64,000 nucleotides of DNA from Candidatus Flexicrinis affinis (GCA_016716525.1 JADJWE010000010.1:62001-126000); one strand, 5' to 3'. Shown: positions 1 to 9,114, counted from the stretch's first letter. Notes: a model not told the origin generated them from the sequence alone. Translations and numbers: made by a program.

Positions 1-2
1 CG

Positions 3-764
3 TATGAGGACGACGAGAAGCGTGTCATTCCTTACAGCGCGCGCTGGGCCGTCGTGTACGCCGTGCAGATGTCGGAGATCGCGCTGCGCCGCGCGCCGAC
101 AAAGATCGCCCAAATGTCCACGGCCGAAGCGTATCAGCGCGGCCTGACGATCCAGAATAACACGCAGGAATTCCTGCGCGGGTTGGGTTATCAGGGCTTG
201 GGCGAGGCTCGGCTAAACGGTCTCGGCATTGCACCGGCGTTTGCCGTACTGGCCGGCTTGGGCGAGCTGTCCCGCCTGAACCGGGTCATCACGCCGGAGT
301 TCGGGCCGATGGTGCGGCTGTTCAAGCTGGTCACCGACCTGCCGCTCGTGCCGGATACCCCCATCGACGCCGGGATCGCACGCTTCTGCCGCGTGTGCAA
401 GAAGTGCGCAGAAGCCTGTCCGCCCAGCGCGCTCAGCTTCGAGACCGACCCGACGTGGGAGCCTGCCGGCGAGTGGAACAGCCGTGGCCATCAGGCGTGG
501 TTCGAGGATTCGCTGCGCTGCAAGCGCTACTGGCTCGAGGAACTCGGCACCAACTGCGGGATCTGCTTCTCCGTCTGCCCCTTCTCCAAGGCCAACCGCA
601 GCTTCATGCACGATCTCGTGCGGATGCAGATCGCCGCGTATCCCGAGCTCGACAACCTCACCCGCAACCTCGACGACGCCTTCGGCTACGGGATTCAGAA
701 AGACCCGGCAAGCTGGTGGGATATCGATCTGCCGGAGTTCGGGATCGACACGCACAAGGACTGA
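3..764 (+). CDS. Reductive dehalogenase-like (RdhA) protein, C-terminal part, cut by the window start
   Basis: The reading frame is open from base 3 and has no convincing start inside the window, so this is the last ~253 residues of a longer protein. Two 4Fe-4S binding motifs are visible: RFCRVCKKCAEACP around bases 384-425, and a second set whose first Cys is at about base 520, followed by CGICFSVCP around 556-584. This paired arrangement, with a long gap in the second cluster, is that of reductive dehalogenases and related corrinoid Fe-S proteins. Full-length family members are about 450-500 residues, so the corrinoid-binding half lies outside the window. Any Tat signal would also be outside. 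No rdhB-like membrane anchor follows; the next gene is on the other strand. Family membership is well supported; substrate and respiratory role are unknown. Confidence 0.8.
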   Translation, partial: YEDDEKRVIPYSARWAVVYAVQMSEIALRRAPTKIAQMSTAEAYQRGLTIQNNTQEFLRGLGYQGLGEARLNGLGIAPAFAVLAGLGELSRLNRVITPEFGPMVRLFKLVTDLPLVPDTPIDAGIARFCRVCKKCAEACPPSALSFETDPTWEPAGEWNSRGHQAWFEDSLRCKRYWLEELGTNCGICFSVCPFSKANRSFMHDLVRMQIAAYPELDNLTRNLDDAFGYGIQKDPASWWDIDLPEFGIDTHKD

Positions 765-802
765 GGACGTGCGGTGGTCACCCCACACAGCGACGTGGCG
801 GA

Positions 803-2049
803 CTACCCCGCTGGCCCGCCGGATCGGCAGACGCGGAATCCGTTGAAGTAACTGCGCAGGTTCGGGCCGAAGCGGTTGCGGTGATCGCAGCGGAAAATCT
901 CCGGCTTGCCGTCGTCCCATGAGCCGCCCCGCAGGATGCGCGTTTTGGCCTCGGCGTGAGGATCGCCGCTGTTGGAGTCGTAGTCGGTGACGGTCCACTC
1001 CCATACGTTGCCGGCCATATCGACCACCCCGAACGGGCTGTCGCCCTTGCCTTCGTACGCGGTGACGATCGACGCGGCGTCGGACTCGCACGGCGCGACC
1101 GAATTCCGGCACCTGCCGCAGTCCCACGCATCGCCCCACGGATAAGCACGGCCGTCGTCGCCCTGCGCGGCGTACTGCCACTGCGGGTCGGTCGGCAGCA
1201 TGATCGACTCGCCGGTCGTGCTGCTCAGCCAGAGACAGAACGCGACTGCCTCGTACCAGCTCACGCCCACCACCGGCTGATCGGGCACCGACCACTCCGG
1301 TTCATGCCAGAAGCGCGGACCGCTCCACTTTTCGGCGGCGCGCGCCTGCCATCCGGCGTTCGTCCACCAGTCATCCTGTTGTATCCGCCGGCTTCCACGA
1401 ACAACTGGTACTGCGCATTGGTGACCGGATACTTGGCGATCGCGAACGGCTCGCCCGTCCACGCCTTGCCGGAGTCGCCGGGGACCGGCACCCACAGAAA
1501 CGGCGCCGGCAGCACCATGATGCTGGTCTCGCGCGTCTCGCGGTCGACATCGTCCAGGCGGCGGCGAACCTCGTCCTCGTCTTCGCTGGGGACGGCCGTG
1601 ATCTCGATGTCGGCGTCGGTTTTGAGGAAGCGTGTGCGCAGCGCTTCCATCGTCGCTTCGAAGTAGTAATGCGAGAACGGCGGGCCGTTCTTGCGGCGGA
1701 TGATCTCGCGCAGGTCGTCCGGCAGATAGCGCAGCTCGCGCTCGAGGTCGGCGCCTTCGTCGAGGATCGGCACGATATTGCGCCCGAGCCGCACCGCCTC
1801 GGCGATCTCGCGCCGGAGCCAGTCGTCGGGGTTAGTGCAGCGCTCCATGGCGCCGGCCGACACCAGCAGTACGAAGTGCGCCCGCGCGCCGATCTGGTTG
1901 AGGATGATGCGGTCGAAATCGCCGCTGTCGATGGTGTTGACGTCGAGGAACGCGTCCCAGCCGTTCATCTTGAGGTCTTGATAGATCGACCGTGCCAGAT
2001 GTTTGCTGGCGGAGCGGCGGTAAGAGATGAAGACCGTTTTCTGATCCAC
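803..2049 (-). pseudogene. TIR domain-SUMF1/FGE-like domain protein, broken by a frameshift
   Basis: Two overlapping reverse frames together encode one protein. The 5' frame, from a GTG at 2049, gives a TIR domain (start VFISYRR; the DDWLRREIAEA region carries the conserved catalytic-type Glu) and the first part of a SUMF1 domain (PVTNAQYQLFVEAGGYN). The sense then switches to the other frame at about 1380 (QDDWWTNAGW) and runs through SWYEAVAFC, MAGNVWEWT and LRGGSW to the stop at 803. One missing base around 1375-1385 would explain it. This could be a real lesion or an assembly/sequencing error. The intact gene would resemble the TIR-TM-SUMF1 gene at 11337, but without an obvious membrane segment. 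Start at 2049 was chosen because the TIR fold begins right after it. Confidence 0.75.
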
Positions 2050-2469
2050 GATCGGGCACCGGAAGGTCGGGGTTCGGATACTCCGATGGTAGTGTAGAGT
2101 CGCATTACGCGCTACTTGCGCGGGCGCGAAGGTGGAAGAGCAGGGATTGAACGACAGAGGATGCGGAGGACACAGAGGGGGTGTTGGGGGGGCGGGGGTT
2201 CGGCCCGTTTGCGCAATCTCCGCGCGTGTTGTAGGGACGCGATACATCGCGTCCGCCGGGGCGTCCGGAGTTCATCGCACGCGGACAGGATGTATCCTGT
2301 CCCTAACCACACCGCGACGATATGCGACCTGTTACGACCGCGACGATATGCGCGACTCTGGGACAACGCGTACATTGTCCGGGGCCATGTTACCCCCCAC
2401 CATGCCCGCAACCCCCAGACGCGATAGAATAGACGGACTCGTCCGGCGCACCGGAAGGCACGATCGATC
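2050..2469. repeat. Intergenic region with short palindromes (family B)
   Basis: This gap separates the divergent TIR-SUMF1 and S9 peptidase genes. It holds small hairpins: GGACGCGATACATCGCGTCC-like sequence near 2232-2257, GGACAGGATGTATCCTGTCC at 2284-2303, and two copies of an ACCGCGACGATATGCG-like linker between 2308 and 2355. The same palindromes and linker recur in other gaps of this window. No convincing gene is seen; weak open frames here look like chance frames in GC-rich DNA. Confidence 0.6.
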
Positions 2470-4338
2470 ATGAAACTCCGCGCATCCTACGGCACATGGC
2501 AAAGCCCGGTCACCACCGCGCTGGTCGCCAATGCCGCGCGCCTCAACGACGTGATGTGGGCCGGCGACACGCTCGTGTGGCACATCCAGAACGGCGCGCA
2601 GCACAGCCTGTACGCCCAACGCGGCGCCGACGCCCCGCTCGAGATCGGCGGTGGCAAGATGGCGTCCGGCAAGATCGCCTACGGCGGCGGCGCGCTGGCG
2701 ACGCACGCGAACGGCACGGTCGTATTCGCCGGCACGGGCGGGCGGCTGTATCGCACCACCGTGGACGGCGGCGCGGTGCGCACGGTCACGCCCGGCTTCG
2801 GCGGCCCCGGCGGCCTCGCCCTCTCCCCGGATGGCGAGACGGTCGCTTACGGCTTCACCTACGAGAACGGCGACGCGCTCGTGCTGGCCGATCTGGCCGC
2901 GCAGCAGTTCCCGCGCAAGCTGTACGCCCCCGGCGACTTCGTGATGAACCCGGTCTGGCACCCGGACGGGCAGCGCATTGCGCTCATGACGTGGGATCAG
3001 CCCAACATGCCGTGGGACGGGTGTGAAATCCACCTGCTCACGCTCAACGATCGGCTCGAGATGGACGACGTGCGCACCATCGCCGGCGGACCGGAGATCT
3101 CCGCTATTCAGCCCACGTTCTCGCCCGATGGCCGCCTGTTGGCGTACATCAGCGACGAGACCGGATGGTGGCACATCTACGTGCACGACCTCGCAACTGG
3201 CGCGACCCGGCGCGTCACCGGCGGCGAGGCCGAATACGGCGGCCCGCAGTGGGTCAGCGGCCTGCGCTATTTCGCCTTCACGCCGGACAGCCGGGCGATC
3301 ATCGCGCGGCGCAGCGTCGACGTCCGGCACAGCCTGTGGCGCATCGAACTCGACGGCGGCGGCGAAACGCGCCTGCTGGAGAACTCGCCGTACGTCTACT
3401 TCGAGCAGATCGGCGTGGGCGCGAGCGGGCGGGTTGCGGCCATCGCCAGCGGGCCGGAGCACCCGAACGTCGTCATCTCGTGCGACCTCGAGGGCGGCGA
3501 TCTGCGCATCCACGAGCGCACCATGCACACCGTGTTCGCACCGGGGGCGCTTAGCGTGCCGGACCACCTCACGTTCCCAACCCGCGACGGCGAGGAGAGC
3601 CACGCGCTGTTCTACCCGCCGACGAACCTGCGCTACGAGTCGCCCGGCCTGCCGCCGGTGATCGTGCTGATGCACGGCGGGCCGACCTCGGCCGTTCAGC
3701 CGCGTTTCGAGGCACAGACGCAGTTCTTCGCCACGCGCGGGTTCGCCGTGCTGGCGCTCAACTTCCGCGGCGGGGTCGGCTACGGCCGCGAGTACATGAA
3801 CATGCTGCGCCACCGGTGGGGCGACATCGACCTGACCGACGCGCTCGACGGGTTGGCGTTCGTGGCACAGCAGGGCCGCGCCGACGCGGACAAGGCGATC
3901 ATTCTCGGCGGCAGCGCGGGCGGATACGCCGTCTTGCAGGCGTTGGTCGATTATCCGGGCACGTTCAAGGCCGGCGTCAACCTGTACGGCGTCAGCGATC
4001 AATTCGCGCTGGTCAAGGATACGCACAAGTTCGAGGCGCGCTATTCCGACTTCCTGCTCGGCCCGCTGCCGGAGTCGGCGGCGCGCTACCGCGACCGCTC
4101 GCCCCTGTTCCACGCCGACAAGATCCACGACGCGCTGATCGTGTTTCAGGGCGCGGACGACACCGTCGTGCCGCAGAATCAGTCCGACAAGATGGTCGAC
4201 ATCCTGCGCGCGCGCGGCGTGCCGGTCGAGTATCATATCTACGCTGGCGAAGGTCACGGCTTCCGCAAGCCGGAGACCATCGATCATTACTTGAAGGCCG
4301 TACTGGCATTTCTGGAACGCACCGTCATTTACGCATGA
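2470..4338 (+). CDS. S9-family prolyl oligopeptidase-like serine peptidase
   Basis: A 622-residue protein with an N-terminal beta-propeller region (PD40-like repeats such as LSPDGETVAYG and FSPDGRLLAYISDE) and a C-terminal alpha/beta hydrolase domain from about residue 370. The catalytic triad can be read: Ser482 in GGSAGGY, Asp564 in DDTVVP and His596 in GEGHGF. The oxyanion region is HGGPTS. This is the layout of dipeptidyl/acylaminoacyl peptidases, which cleave short peptides, usually in the cytoplasm. No signal peptide is seen. It is followed at once by an aldolase gene and may be co-transcribed. Family is secure; the exact peptide specificity cannot be read. Confidence 0.92.
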   Translation: MKLRASYGTWQSPVTTALVANAARLNDVMWAGDTLVWHIQNGAQHSLYAQRGADAPLEIGGGKMASGKIAYGGGALATHANGTVVFAGTGGRLYRTTVDGGAVRTVTPGFGGPGGLALSPDGETVAYGFTYENGDALVLADLAAQQFPRKLYAPGDFVMNPVWHPDGQRIALMTWDQPNMPWDGCEIHLLTLNDRLEMDDVRTIAGGPEISAIQPTFSPDGRLLAYISDETGWWHIYVHDLATGATRRVTGGEAEYGGPQWVSGLRYFAFTPDSRAIIARRSVDVRHSLWRIELDGGGETRLLENSPYVYFEQIGVGASGRVAAIASGPEHPNVVISCDLEGGDLRIHERTMHTVFAPGALSVPDHLTFPTRDGEESHALFYPPTNLRYESPGLPPVIVLMHGGPTSAVQPRFEAQTQFFATRGFAVLALNFRGGVGYGREYMNMLRHRWGDIDLTDALDGLAFVAQQGRADADKAIILGGSAGGYAVLQALVDYPGTFKAGVNLYGVSDQFALVKDTHKFEARYSDFLLGPLPESAARYRDRSPLFHADKIHDALIVFQGADDTVVPQNQSDKMVDILRARGVPVEYHIYAGEGHGFRKPETIDHYLKAVLAFLERTVIYA

Positions 4339-4379
4339 GCCGCGCGGCCCCGCCGCACTGGAAAACTGGGAGAGAATCG

Positions 4380-5117
4380 ATGGCGCGCTTTGAACGACTT
4401 CATGTGTATCAAACGATGTTGAACGATGGCTTGCTGCCGCTGTTCTACCATGCCTCGCCGGACGTCACGCTCAAGGTGGTCGAGGCGCTCTACCGCGCCG
4501 GATGTCGCACGTTCGAGTTCACCCATCGGCTCGACGGCGCGGTGGACGTGTTCAGCGTGTTGATGAGCAAAGCGGCCGAAACGTGCCCCGAGATGATCAT
4601 CGGCGTCGGCGCGGTCGAAGACCCGGAGATGGCCGCACTGTACCTCTCGCGCGGGGCCAACTTCGTTGACGGTCCGTCGGTCAGCATCGAGACCGCGCGC
4701 CTGTGCAACCGGCGCAAGGTCGCCTATATCCCCGGCTGCGGCAGCGTCACCGAGATCGCGCTGGCCGAGGAATACGGCGCGGAGATCGTCAAGGTCTTCC
4801 CCGGCAACGCCGTGGGCGGGCCGGACTTCATTCAGGCGGTGCTGGCGCCGCGCCCGTGGTCGAAGATGATGCCGTCCGGCGGCATCGGCGTCGACCGCGA
4901 CAGCCTGACAGCGTGGTTCCGCGCCGGCGCGGCATTGGTCGGCATGGGCAGTGCGCTCACGCCCAAGATGTGGGTCGAACGTGGCGACTTCGACTCGATC
5001 ACCAACGCGGCCGCGCAGGCGCTAGCCCACATCCGCAGCGTGCGCCGGCCAACCGGTCTGCTCAACAACGCCAGTTCGACAAGCACTGTCCCGACCGTCA
5101 AGCCAACGGGGAACTGA
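4380..5117 (+). CDS. KDPG/KHG-type aldolase (2-dehydro-3-deoxy-phosphogluconate aldolase family)
   Basis: A 245-residue class I aldolase of the Eda family, which splits 2-keto-3-deoxy sugar acids (KDPG or KHG) into pyruvate and an aldehyde. Visible signatures are Glu46 in FEFTHR, the Schiff-base Lys138 in VKVFPGNAVGG and the phosphate-binding PSGGI segment. ATG at 4380 was chosen because GGGAGAG sits just upstream and the homologous sequence begins there, though the frame is open further 5'. The S9 peptidase gene ends 41 bases before it, and a VOC-family gene starts 3 bases after its stop, suggesting a small sugar-acid operon. The protein is slightly longer than the usual ~210 residues because of a Ser/Thr-rich tail. 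Confidence 0.9.
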   Translation: MARFERLHVYQTMLNDGLLPLFYHASPDVTLKVVEALYRAGCRTFEFTHRLDGAVDVFSVLMSKAAETCPEMIIGVGAVEDPEMAALYLSRGANFVDGPSVSIETARLCNRRKVAYIPGCGSVTEIALAEEYGAEIVKVFPGNAVGGPDFIQAVLAPRPWSKMMPSGGIGVDRDSLTAWFRAGAALVGMGSALTPKMWVERGDFDSITNAAAQALAHIRSVRRPTGLLNNASSTSTVPTVKPTGN

Positions 5118-5119
5118 TT

Positions 5120-5497
5120 ATGGAGAAAGTACTCGGATTCGGCGGATTCTTCTTCCGCGCAGACAAACCGGCCGACCTCATGCGCTGGTACCACGACAAT
5201 CTCGGCATCGACTACCCGCCGCGCGATTACGACCAACAGCCGTGGCGGCAGACCGCCGGCACCACCATCTTCGAGCCGTTCGAACGTGACAACACCGACT
5301 TTGTCGGCTCGACCGCGCCGTTCATGTTCAACTTCCGCGTGCGCGACCTCGACGCGATGGTCGCTCAACTACGTGCGAACGGGAACACCGTCACCGTCGA
5401 TGAAAACGAGTATCCCAACGGGCGCTTCGCCCAACTGAACGACCCGGAGGGCAACCCGATCCAACTGTGGCAGCCCGGCGGCGTCGACTCGCCGTAG
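5120..5497 (+). CDS. VOC (glyoxalase/bleomycin-resistance-like) family protein
   Basis: A 125-residue protein with one vicinal-oxygen-chelate module pair: beta-alpha-beta starting GFFFRA, the helix with MRWYHDNLGID, and a second half with FRVRDLDAMVAQLRANG ending in DPEGNPIQLWQP, whose Glu is the usual metal ligand position. It starts 3 bases after the aldolase stop and is probably translated from the same message. VOC proteins include lyases, dioxygenases and resistance proteins; the sequence does not say which. An accessory role in sugar or ketoacid metabolism is inferred from context only. Confidence 0.85.
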   Translation: MEKVLGFGGFFFRADKPADLMRWYHDNLGIDYPPRDYDQQPWRQTAGTTIFEPFERDNTDFVGSTAPFMFNFRVRDLDAMVAQLRANGNTVTVDENEYPNGRFAQLNDPEGNPIQLWQPGGVDSP

Positions 5498-5504
5498 CAG
5501 AATC

Positions 5505-5653
5505 TTGGGGCGCTGCCCCAAACCCCGCCAGAAGGCTTTCGCCCTCTGGACTCCCCTTCCGCGAATTCGGCATGCCCGCCGGCATGCCGAATTCGCAGTA
5601 ACGGGGTCAAGGGGTGCAAACCCCTTGTGGAGGTGCGGAGGCGAAGCCTCCGC
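5505..5653. repeat. Hairpin mosaic repeat, family A copy 1
   Basis: A block of consecutive hairpins between the VOC and M20 genes: TTGGGGCGCTGCCCCAA (5505-5521), CCAGAAGG...CCCTCTGG (5528-5549), a perfect 16-bp stem with 4-base loop at 5561-5596 (arm GCGAATTCGGCATGCC), AAGGGGTGCAAACCCCTT (5609-5626) and GGAGGCGAAGCCTCC near 5637-5651. The same modules, with a different central palindrome, recur near 21500, 25163, 41749, 50146 and 60170. Confidence 0.85.
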
Positions 5654-5685
5654 GTATGCATTTGATCTCTTAAGAAAGAGCCACC

Positions 5686-7011
5686 ATGAACGACCTCTAC
5701 ACGCGCCCGGAAGAACTGCTGCAGCACCTGATCCGCTTCGACACGACCAATCCGCCCGGCAACGAGGCGGCGTTGATCGAATGGGTCGCCGATTTGCTTC
5801 AAGCCAACGGTGTCGAGTCGACCATCGTCAGCAAGACGCCGGGGCGCGCCAACCTCGTCGCGCGGCTGAAAGGCCGGGGCGAGGCGCCGCCGCTGCTGCT
5901 CTACGGGCACGTCGACGTCGTGACGACCGAGGGGCAGACGTGGACACATCCGCCGTTCGCCGCCGAAGTTCACGACGGGTACATCTGGGGCCGTGGCGCG
6001 CTGGACATGAAGGGCGGCGATGCAATGATGATCGCGGCCTTTCTGCGCGCCCACGCCGAACAGCGCGACCTGCGCGGCGACCTGATCCTGTGCCTCGCGT
6101 CGGACGAAGAGGTCGGTGGTGAAGCGGGCGCCAAGTTCCTCGTGCGCGAGCATCCCGAGCTGATCGGTGATGCGGCCTACTGCCTGAGCGAGTTCGGCGC
6201 GTTCCCGATGGACTTTGGTGGGCACCGCTTCTACCCGATCATGCTGACCGAGCGCTACGTCCACACCTTGCGCGCGACGATCCGCGGCCCGGGCGGGCAT
6301 GGCGCGCAGCGGTACCTCGGCACGGCCATGAGCAAGCTCGGGCGCATCCTCAGCCGTATGGACGGCGCGCGCCTGCCGGTGCACATCACGCCGGTCGTTC
6401 AGGCGATGATCGAGGCAATGGCGGCGCACGTCGGCGAGCCGATGGGCGGTGCGCTGCGCGGCTTGCTTGACCCGGTACGCACCGACGCACTGCTCGATCA
6501 GCTCGACCCGCGCATCAGCCGCGTGCTCGACTCGATGCTGCACAACACCGTGAATCCGACCATCGTCAGCGGCGGAAGCAAGATCAACGTGATCCCGTCG
6601 GAGATCACGCTGCGGATGGATGGGCGCGTGCTGCCCGGCGTGTCGCCGGAGACGTTCGAGGCCGAGGTACGCGCGCTGATCGGCGACGATACGGTCGAAC
6701 TGGTGCCGGATATGTCCGAACCGTCGACCGTGCTGGGCGACCCCGACCTGACGCACTTCGAGACGCTGGCGCAGGTGCTGCGCGACGCTGAACCCGGCGC
6801 GGTGCCGGTGCCGTACATGGTCAGCGGCGCGACCGACGGGCGCATTCTGGCCCAGCTCGGCATCCAGACCTACGGCTTTCTGCCCATGAACCTGCCGGCC
6901 GATTTCAACTTCTCGGCCACTATCCACGCCGCCGATGAGCGCATCCCGGTCGGCGCGGTGACGTTCGGCGCCAACGCGATAAACGAGGCCGTCAAGCGCA
7001 TCGTGGGGTGA
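5686..7011 (+). CDS. M20-family metallopeptidase (ArgE/DapE/CPG2-like)
   Basis: A 441-residue zinc peptidase or deacylase. The metal and catalytic positions are clear: His75 and Asp77 in GHVDVV, Asp107 in ALDMKGG, and Glu141-Glu142 in SDEEVGG; a C-terminal His in the TIHAADERIP segment completes the site. A dimerisation domain lies in the middle (about 190-330). The AAAGAG sequence upstream of the ATG serves as ribosome binding site. Family members hydrolyse N-acyl amino acids, dipeptides or succinyl-diaminopimelate; this one has no context that fixes the substrate, so only the general class is given. A hairpin-plus-T-run terminator follows. Confidence 0.9.
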   Translation: MNDLYTRPEELLQHLIRFDTTNPPGNEAALIEWVADLLQANGVESTIVSKTPGRANLVARLKGRGEAPPLLLYGHVDVVTTEGQTWTHPPFAAEVHDGYIWGRGALDMKGGDAMMIAAFLRAHAEQRDLRGDLILCLASDEEVGGEAGAKFLVREHPELIGDAAYCLSEFGAFPMDFGGHRFYPIMLTERYVHTLRATIRGPGGHGAQRYLGTAMSKLGRILSRMDGARLPVHITPVVQAMIEAMAAHVGEPMGGALRGLLDPVRTDALLDQLDPRISRVLDSMLHNTVNPTIVSGGSKINVIPSEITLRMDGRVLPGVSPETFEAEVRALIGDDTVELVPDMSEPSTVLGDPDLTHFETLAQVLRDAEPGAVPVPYMVSGATDGRILAQLGIQTYGFLPMNLPADFNFSATIHAADERIPVGAVTFGANAINEAVKRIVG

Positions 7012-7070
7012 GGAAAAAGTGCTGGGTGATGAGGAAGTACAGGCACCGATCACACAGAGATGGGTCGTAG

Positions 7071-7096
7071 GGGCGACCCAGCGGGTCGCCCTTTTG
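7071..7096 (+). terminator. Rho-independent terminator after the M20 peptidase gene
   Basis: Perfect 9-bp stem GGGCGACCC/GGGTCGCCC with loop AGC, followed by TTTTG. The hairpin is also a member of the short palindrome family B (a near copy at 7248-7274 lacks the T run), so a repeat seems to have been used as a terminator. Confidence 0.7.
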
Positions 7097-7384
7097 CATT
7101 GCTGCCTGACCGCACCCCTAAATCCCTACCTCCGAAACCGCATCCCAAACCCCTCTCCCTCAGGGCGAGGGGCTTTCACGTGCGCCGCATACTGTGCGAA
7201 TGGACACGGCACCGCCGCGTCCGGGAAATCCACGTCGATGCCGCCGGTAGGGGCGACCCAGCGGGCCGCCCGGTATGCCGTTTGCGGGGATGCGAGGCTC
7301 GTTACGCCTTAACCGGACTGGGTCTTGCAGCAAGGCGGTCTTGGTTGCAACAATGCTATCCAGCATCGAGAGGATAGACTGCTC
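7097..7384. repeat. Intergenic repeats between M20 peptidase and histidine phosphatase
   Basis: Contains CCCAAACCCCTCTCCCTCAGGG-like C-rich sequence near 7143-7170 (family C fragment), an ACACGGCACCGCCGCGTCC hairpin near 7204-7222, and a second GTAGGGGCGACCCAGCGGGCCGCCC palindrome at 7248-7274. No gene is supported in it. Confidence 0.6.
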
Positions 7385-8026
7385 ATGATCGAAATGCCGC
7401 CCGCCACGCGTACGTTCTACCTTGTCCGCCACGGCCAAACCGACTGGAACGCCCAGTTCCGGTGGCAGGGCCACACCGACATCCCGTTGAACGACATCGG
7501 GCGCGAGCAGGCGCGGCTGTTGGCCGGCGCCCTGCGTGACATCCCGTTCGACCGTGCTGTGAGCAGCGACAGCATCCGGGCCGTTGAGACGGTCAAGATT
7601 GCGCTTGGCGGCAGGCCGATCGAGGTCGAGACCGATCCGAACCTGCGCGAATTCAACGCCGGCGTCTTCGAGGGACTGACGTGGGACGAAATTCGCGCGC
7701 AGTATCCCGACGCAGTGACCGGCATGAACACCGACTGGTTCGGCTTCGTGTTCCCGGGCGGAGAGTCGCGCGGGCAGATGGCAGAGCGCGCGGCGGGCGC
7801 CGTCCAGCGCCTGCTCGACGACGGCCGTGGGACGCACATTCTGGTCGGCGCGCACGGTATGAGCGTGCGTGGTATCCTGCATCACCACTTCCCGCAGGTC
7901 GTTGCACATCCGATGGACTTACAGTGGATCGAGAACACCAGCGTCACCATCTTCCGGCAGGTGGGCGCGTACCTCGAAATGGTGCAGCTTGCCGATGCGG
8001 CGCACCTCCAAGCCGCCGCGGATTAG
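7385..8026 (+). CDS. Histidine phosphatase family protein (phosphoglycerate mutase-like)
   Basis: A 213-residue member of branch 1 of the histidine phosphatase superfamily. The phosphorylated His16 lies in LVRHGQTDWN; Glu89 in LREFNAG and His157 in GAHGMSVRG complete the active site. Size and motif pattern fit broad phosphatases such as CobC/GpmB-like enzymes rather than the dimeric glycolytic mutase. ATG at 7385 is preferred to an upstream in-frame start because GAGAGG lies 12 bases before it and the family begins just before the RHG motif. Physiological substrate is unknown. Confidence 0.88.
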   Translation: MIEMPPATRTFYLVRHGQTDWNAQFRWQGHTDIPLNDIGREQARLLAGALRDIPFDRAVSSDSIRAVETVKIALGGRPIEVETDPNLREFNAGVFEGLTWDEIRAQYPDAVTGMNTDWFGFVFPGGESRGQMAERAAGAVQRLLDDGRGTHILVGAHGMSVRGILHHHFPQVVAHPMDLQWIENTSVTIFRQVGAYLEMVQLADAAHLQAAAD

Positions 8027-8142
8027 TACGGAGTACGACGCGGTCAACACGCCCGACCCCATATTAGTTGCGCCGTAAACTCAGTTCGAATGTACAATGG
8101 CAGGATCGCTCGGGTAATACTTATTCTCGAGGAGTTTGGGGC

Positions 8143-9006
8143 ATGTCCAGATTCAGAGTCTTGGCTGTCGTTTTCCTCGCAATCCTCGGTCTTGCCGTGT
8201 CAACTGCCGCGCAAGAGACCACCGCAACACCCGAACCCACAACCACCGCACCTGAGACAACGGCTACAGCCACATCCGAGCCGCGCGAACTGACGTGCTT
8301 CGTCAGCACCGACACGGCGCGCTCCGTCACGGTGCGCGTCGGCCCCGGCGAGAACCGTACGGCCATTCTGTTCCTGCGGGTCGGCGAGGAATTCGCAGTC
8401 GTCGGCGCGACGACCCTAGAGGATGGATCCGTCTGGTTCAAACTGGACAAGGAGGCGGTCGATCCCGGCACCAGCGCGGCCGAGCTCTGGATTGCGGCGG
8501 ATGATGCTGACCAGAGCGGCGACTGCGAGGCGGTGGCGGCAGCCATTGCCCCGCCGCTCATTCCCATTCTGAACAGTGCGGCGGCGGCAAACGCCGAAGT
8601 GACGACGACGGTCGCTGGCGGCGCATGGCGCATCTACTTCGCAGAGAAGTTCATCTACTCGTGCGTCACGCCTGCGTTCGTGACTTCGACGTTCGAGGAT
8701 CAGACGCTCGAGATCATGGACAAGCTCTCGTGGGACGTAAACCTCGCGTTCGCCTCGAACCAGCGCTCATTCACCATGACGGGCGAGTGGGTCGAGTATT
8801 CGGTGGACGAGAACGGCTCTATCGACTTCGTGCTGACGGGCGACAACCGTTACACCGCGGCGGCTACGCAGCCCGACGGGCGCAACTTCTCCTATCACGT
8901 GACGGCGATCTCCCCGGATTTGCTCGCGGGTGAGACGCGTTTCCACTTCGGCAACGAGACCGTGAAGTGCAGCGAGACGATCAAGTTCGAGCTGCGCCGC
9001 GGCTAG
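8143..9006 (+). CDS. Secreted protein of unknown function with a Thr/Pro linker
   Basis: A 287-residue protein that starts with a signal peptide (MSRFRVLAVVFLAILGLAVS, cleavage likely after TAAQ). A Thr/Glu/Pro-rich linker covers about residues 27-50. Next comes a segment (SVTVRVGPGENRTAILFLRVGEEFAVVG...WFKL) that resembles a bacterial SH3-like domain, a fold often used to bind cell-wall or surface ligands. The C-terminal 150 residues are unrecognised beta-rich sequence with two Cys. CGAGGAG 9 bases upstream supports the ATG at 8143 over an earlier start. Role: probably extracytoplasmic; nothing more can be said. Confidence 0.7.
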   Translation: MSRFRVLAVVFLAILGLAVSTAAQETTATPEPTTTAPETTATATSEPRELTCFVSTDTARSVTVRVGPGENRTAILFLRVGEEFAVVGATTLEDGSVWFKLDKEAVDPGTSAAELWIAADDADQSGDCEAVAAAIAPPLIPILNSAAAANAEVTTTVAGGAWRIYFAEKFIYSCVTPAFVTSTFEDQTLEIMDKLSWDVNLAFASNQRSFTMTGEWVEYSVDENGSIDFVLTGDNRYTAAATQPDGRNFSYHVTAISPDLLAGETRFHFGNETVKCSETIKFELRRG

Positions 9007-9020
9007 GCCAACTCGACACA

Positions 9021-9053
9021 TGCGGAGGATCGTGAACGCCACGATCCTCCGCA
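9021..9053. terminator. Bidirectional terminator-type hairpin
   Basis: Perfect 14-bp stem (arm TGCGGAGGATCGTG) with a 5-base loop AACGC, placed in the 108-base gap between two convergent genes. It lacks a long T run on either side, so its termination activity is inferred from stem strength and position. Confidence 0.6.
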
Positions 9054-9114
9054 GGGTGAATACGCAAGTTCCGAACGGGGCGCACCGGCACGCAGCACGC
9101 CCCGCCTCGATGAT

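Noticed and set aside
213..1295. Long reverse frame (360 codons) across the RdhA-like gene and the TIR-SUMF1 region
   Set aside because: Arg/Ala-rich with no domain pattern; it is the antisense of two real genes in GC-rich DNA.
2332..4287. 651-codon reverse frame opposite the S9 peptidase
   Set aside because: The S9 peptidase has a full catalytic triad and normal composition; the reverse frame is a GC-driven shadow rich in Arg, Val, Ala and His.
5365..7053. 562-codon reverse frame opposite the M20 peptidase
   Set aside because: No recognisable domain; the forward M20 gene explains the region.
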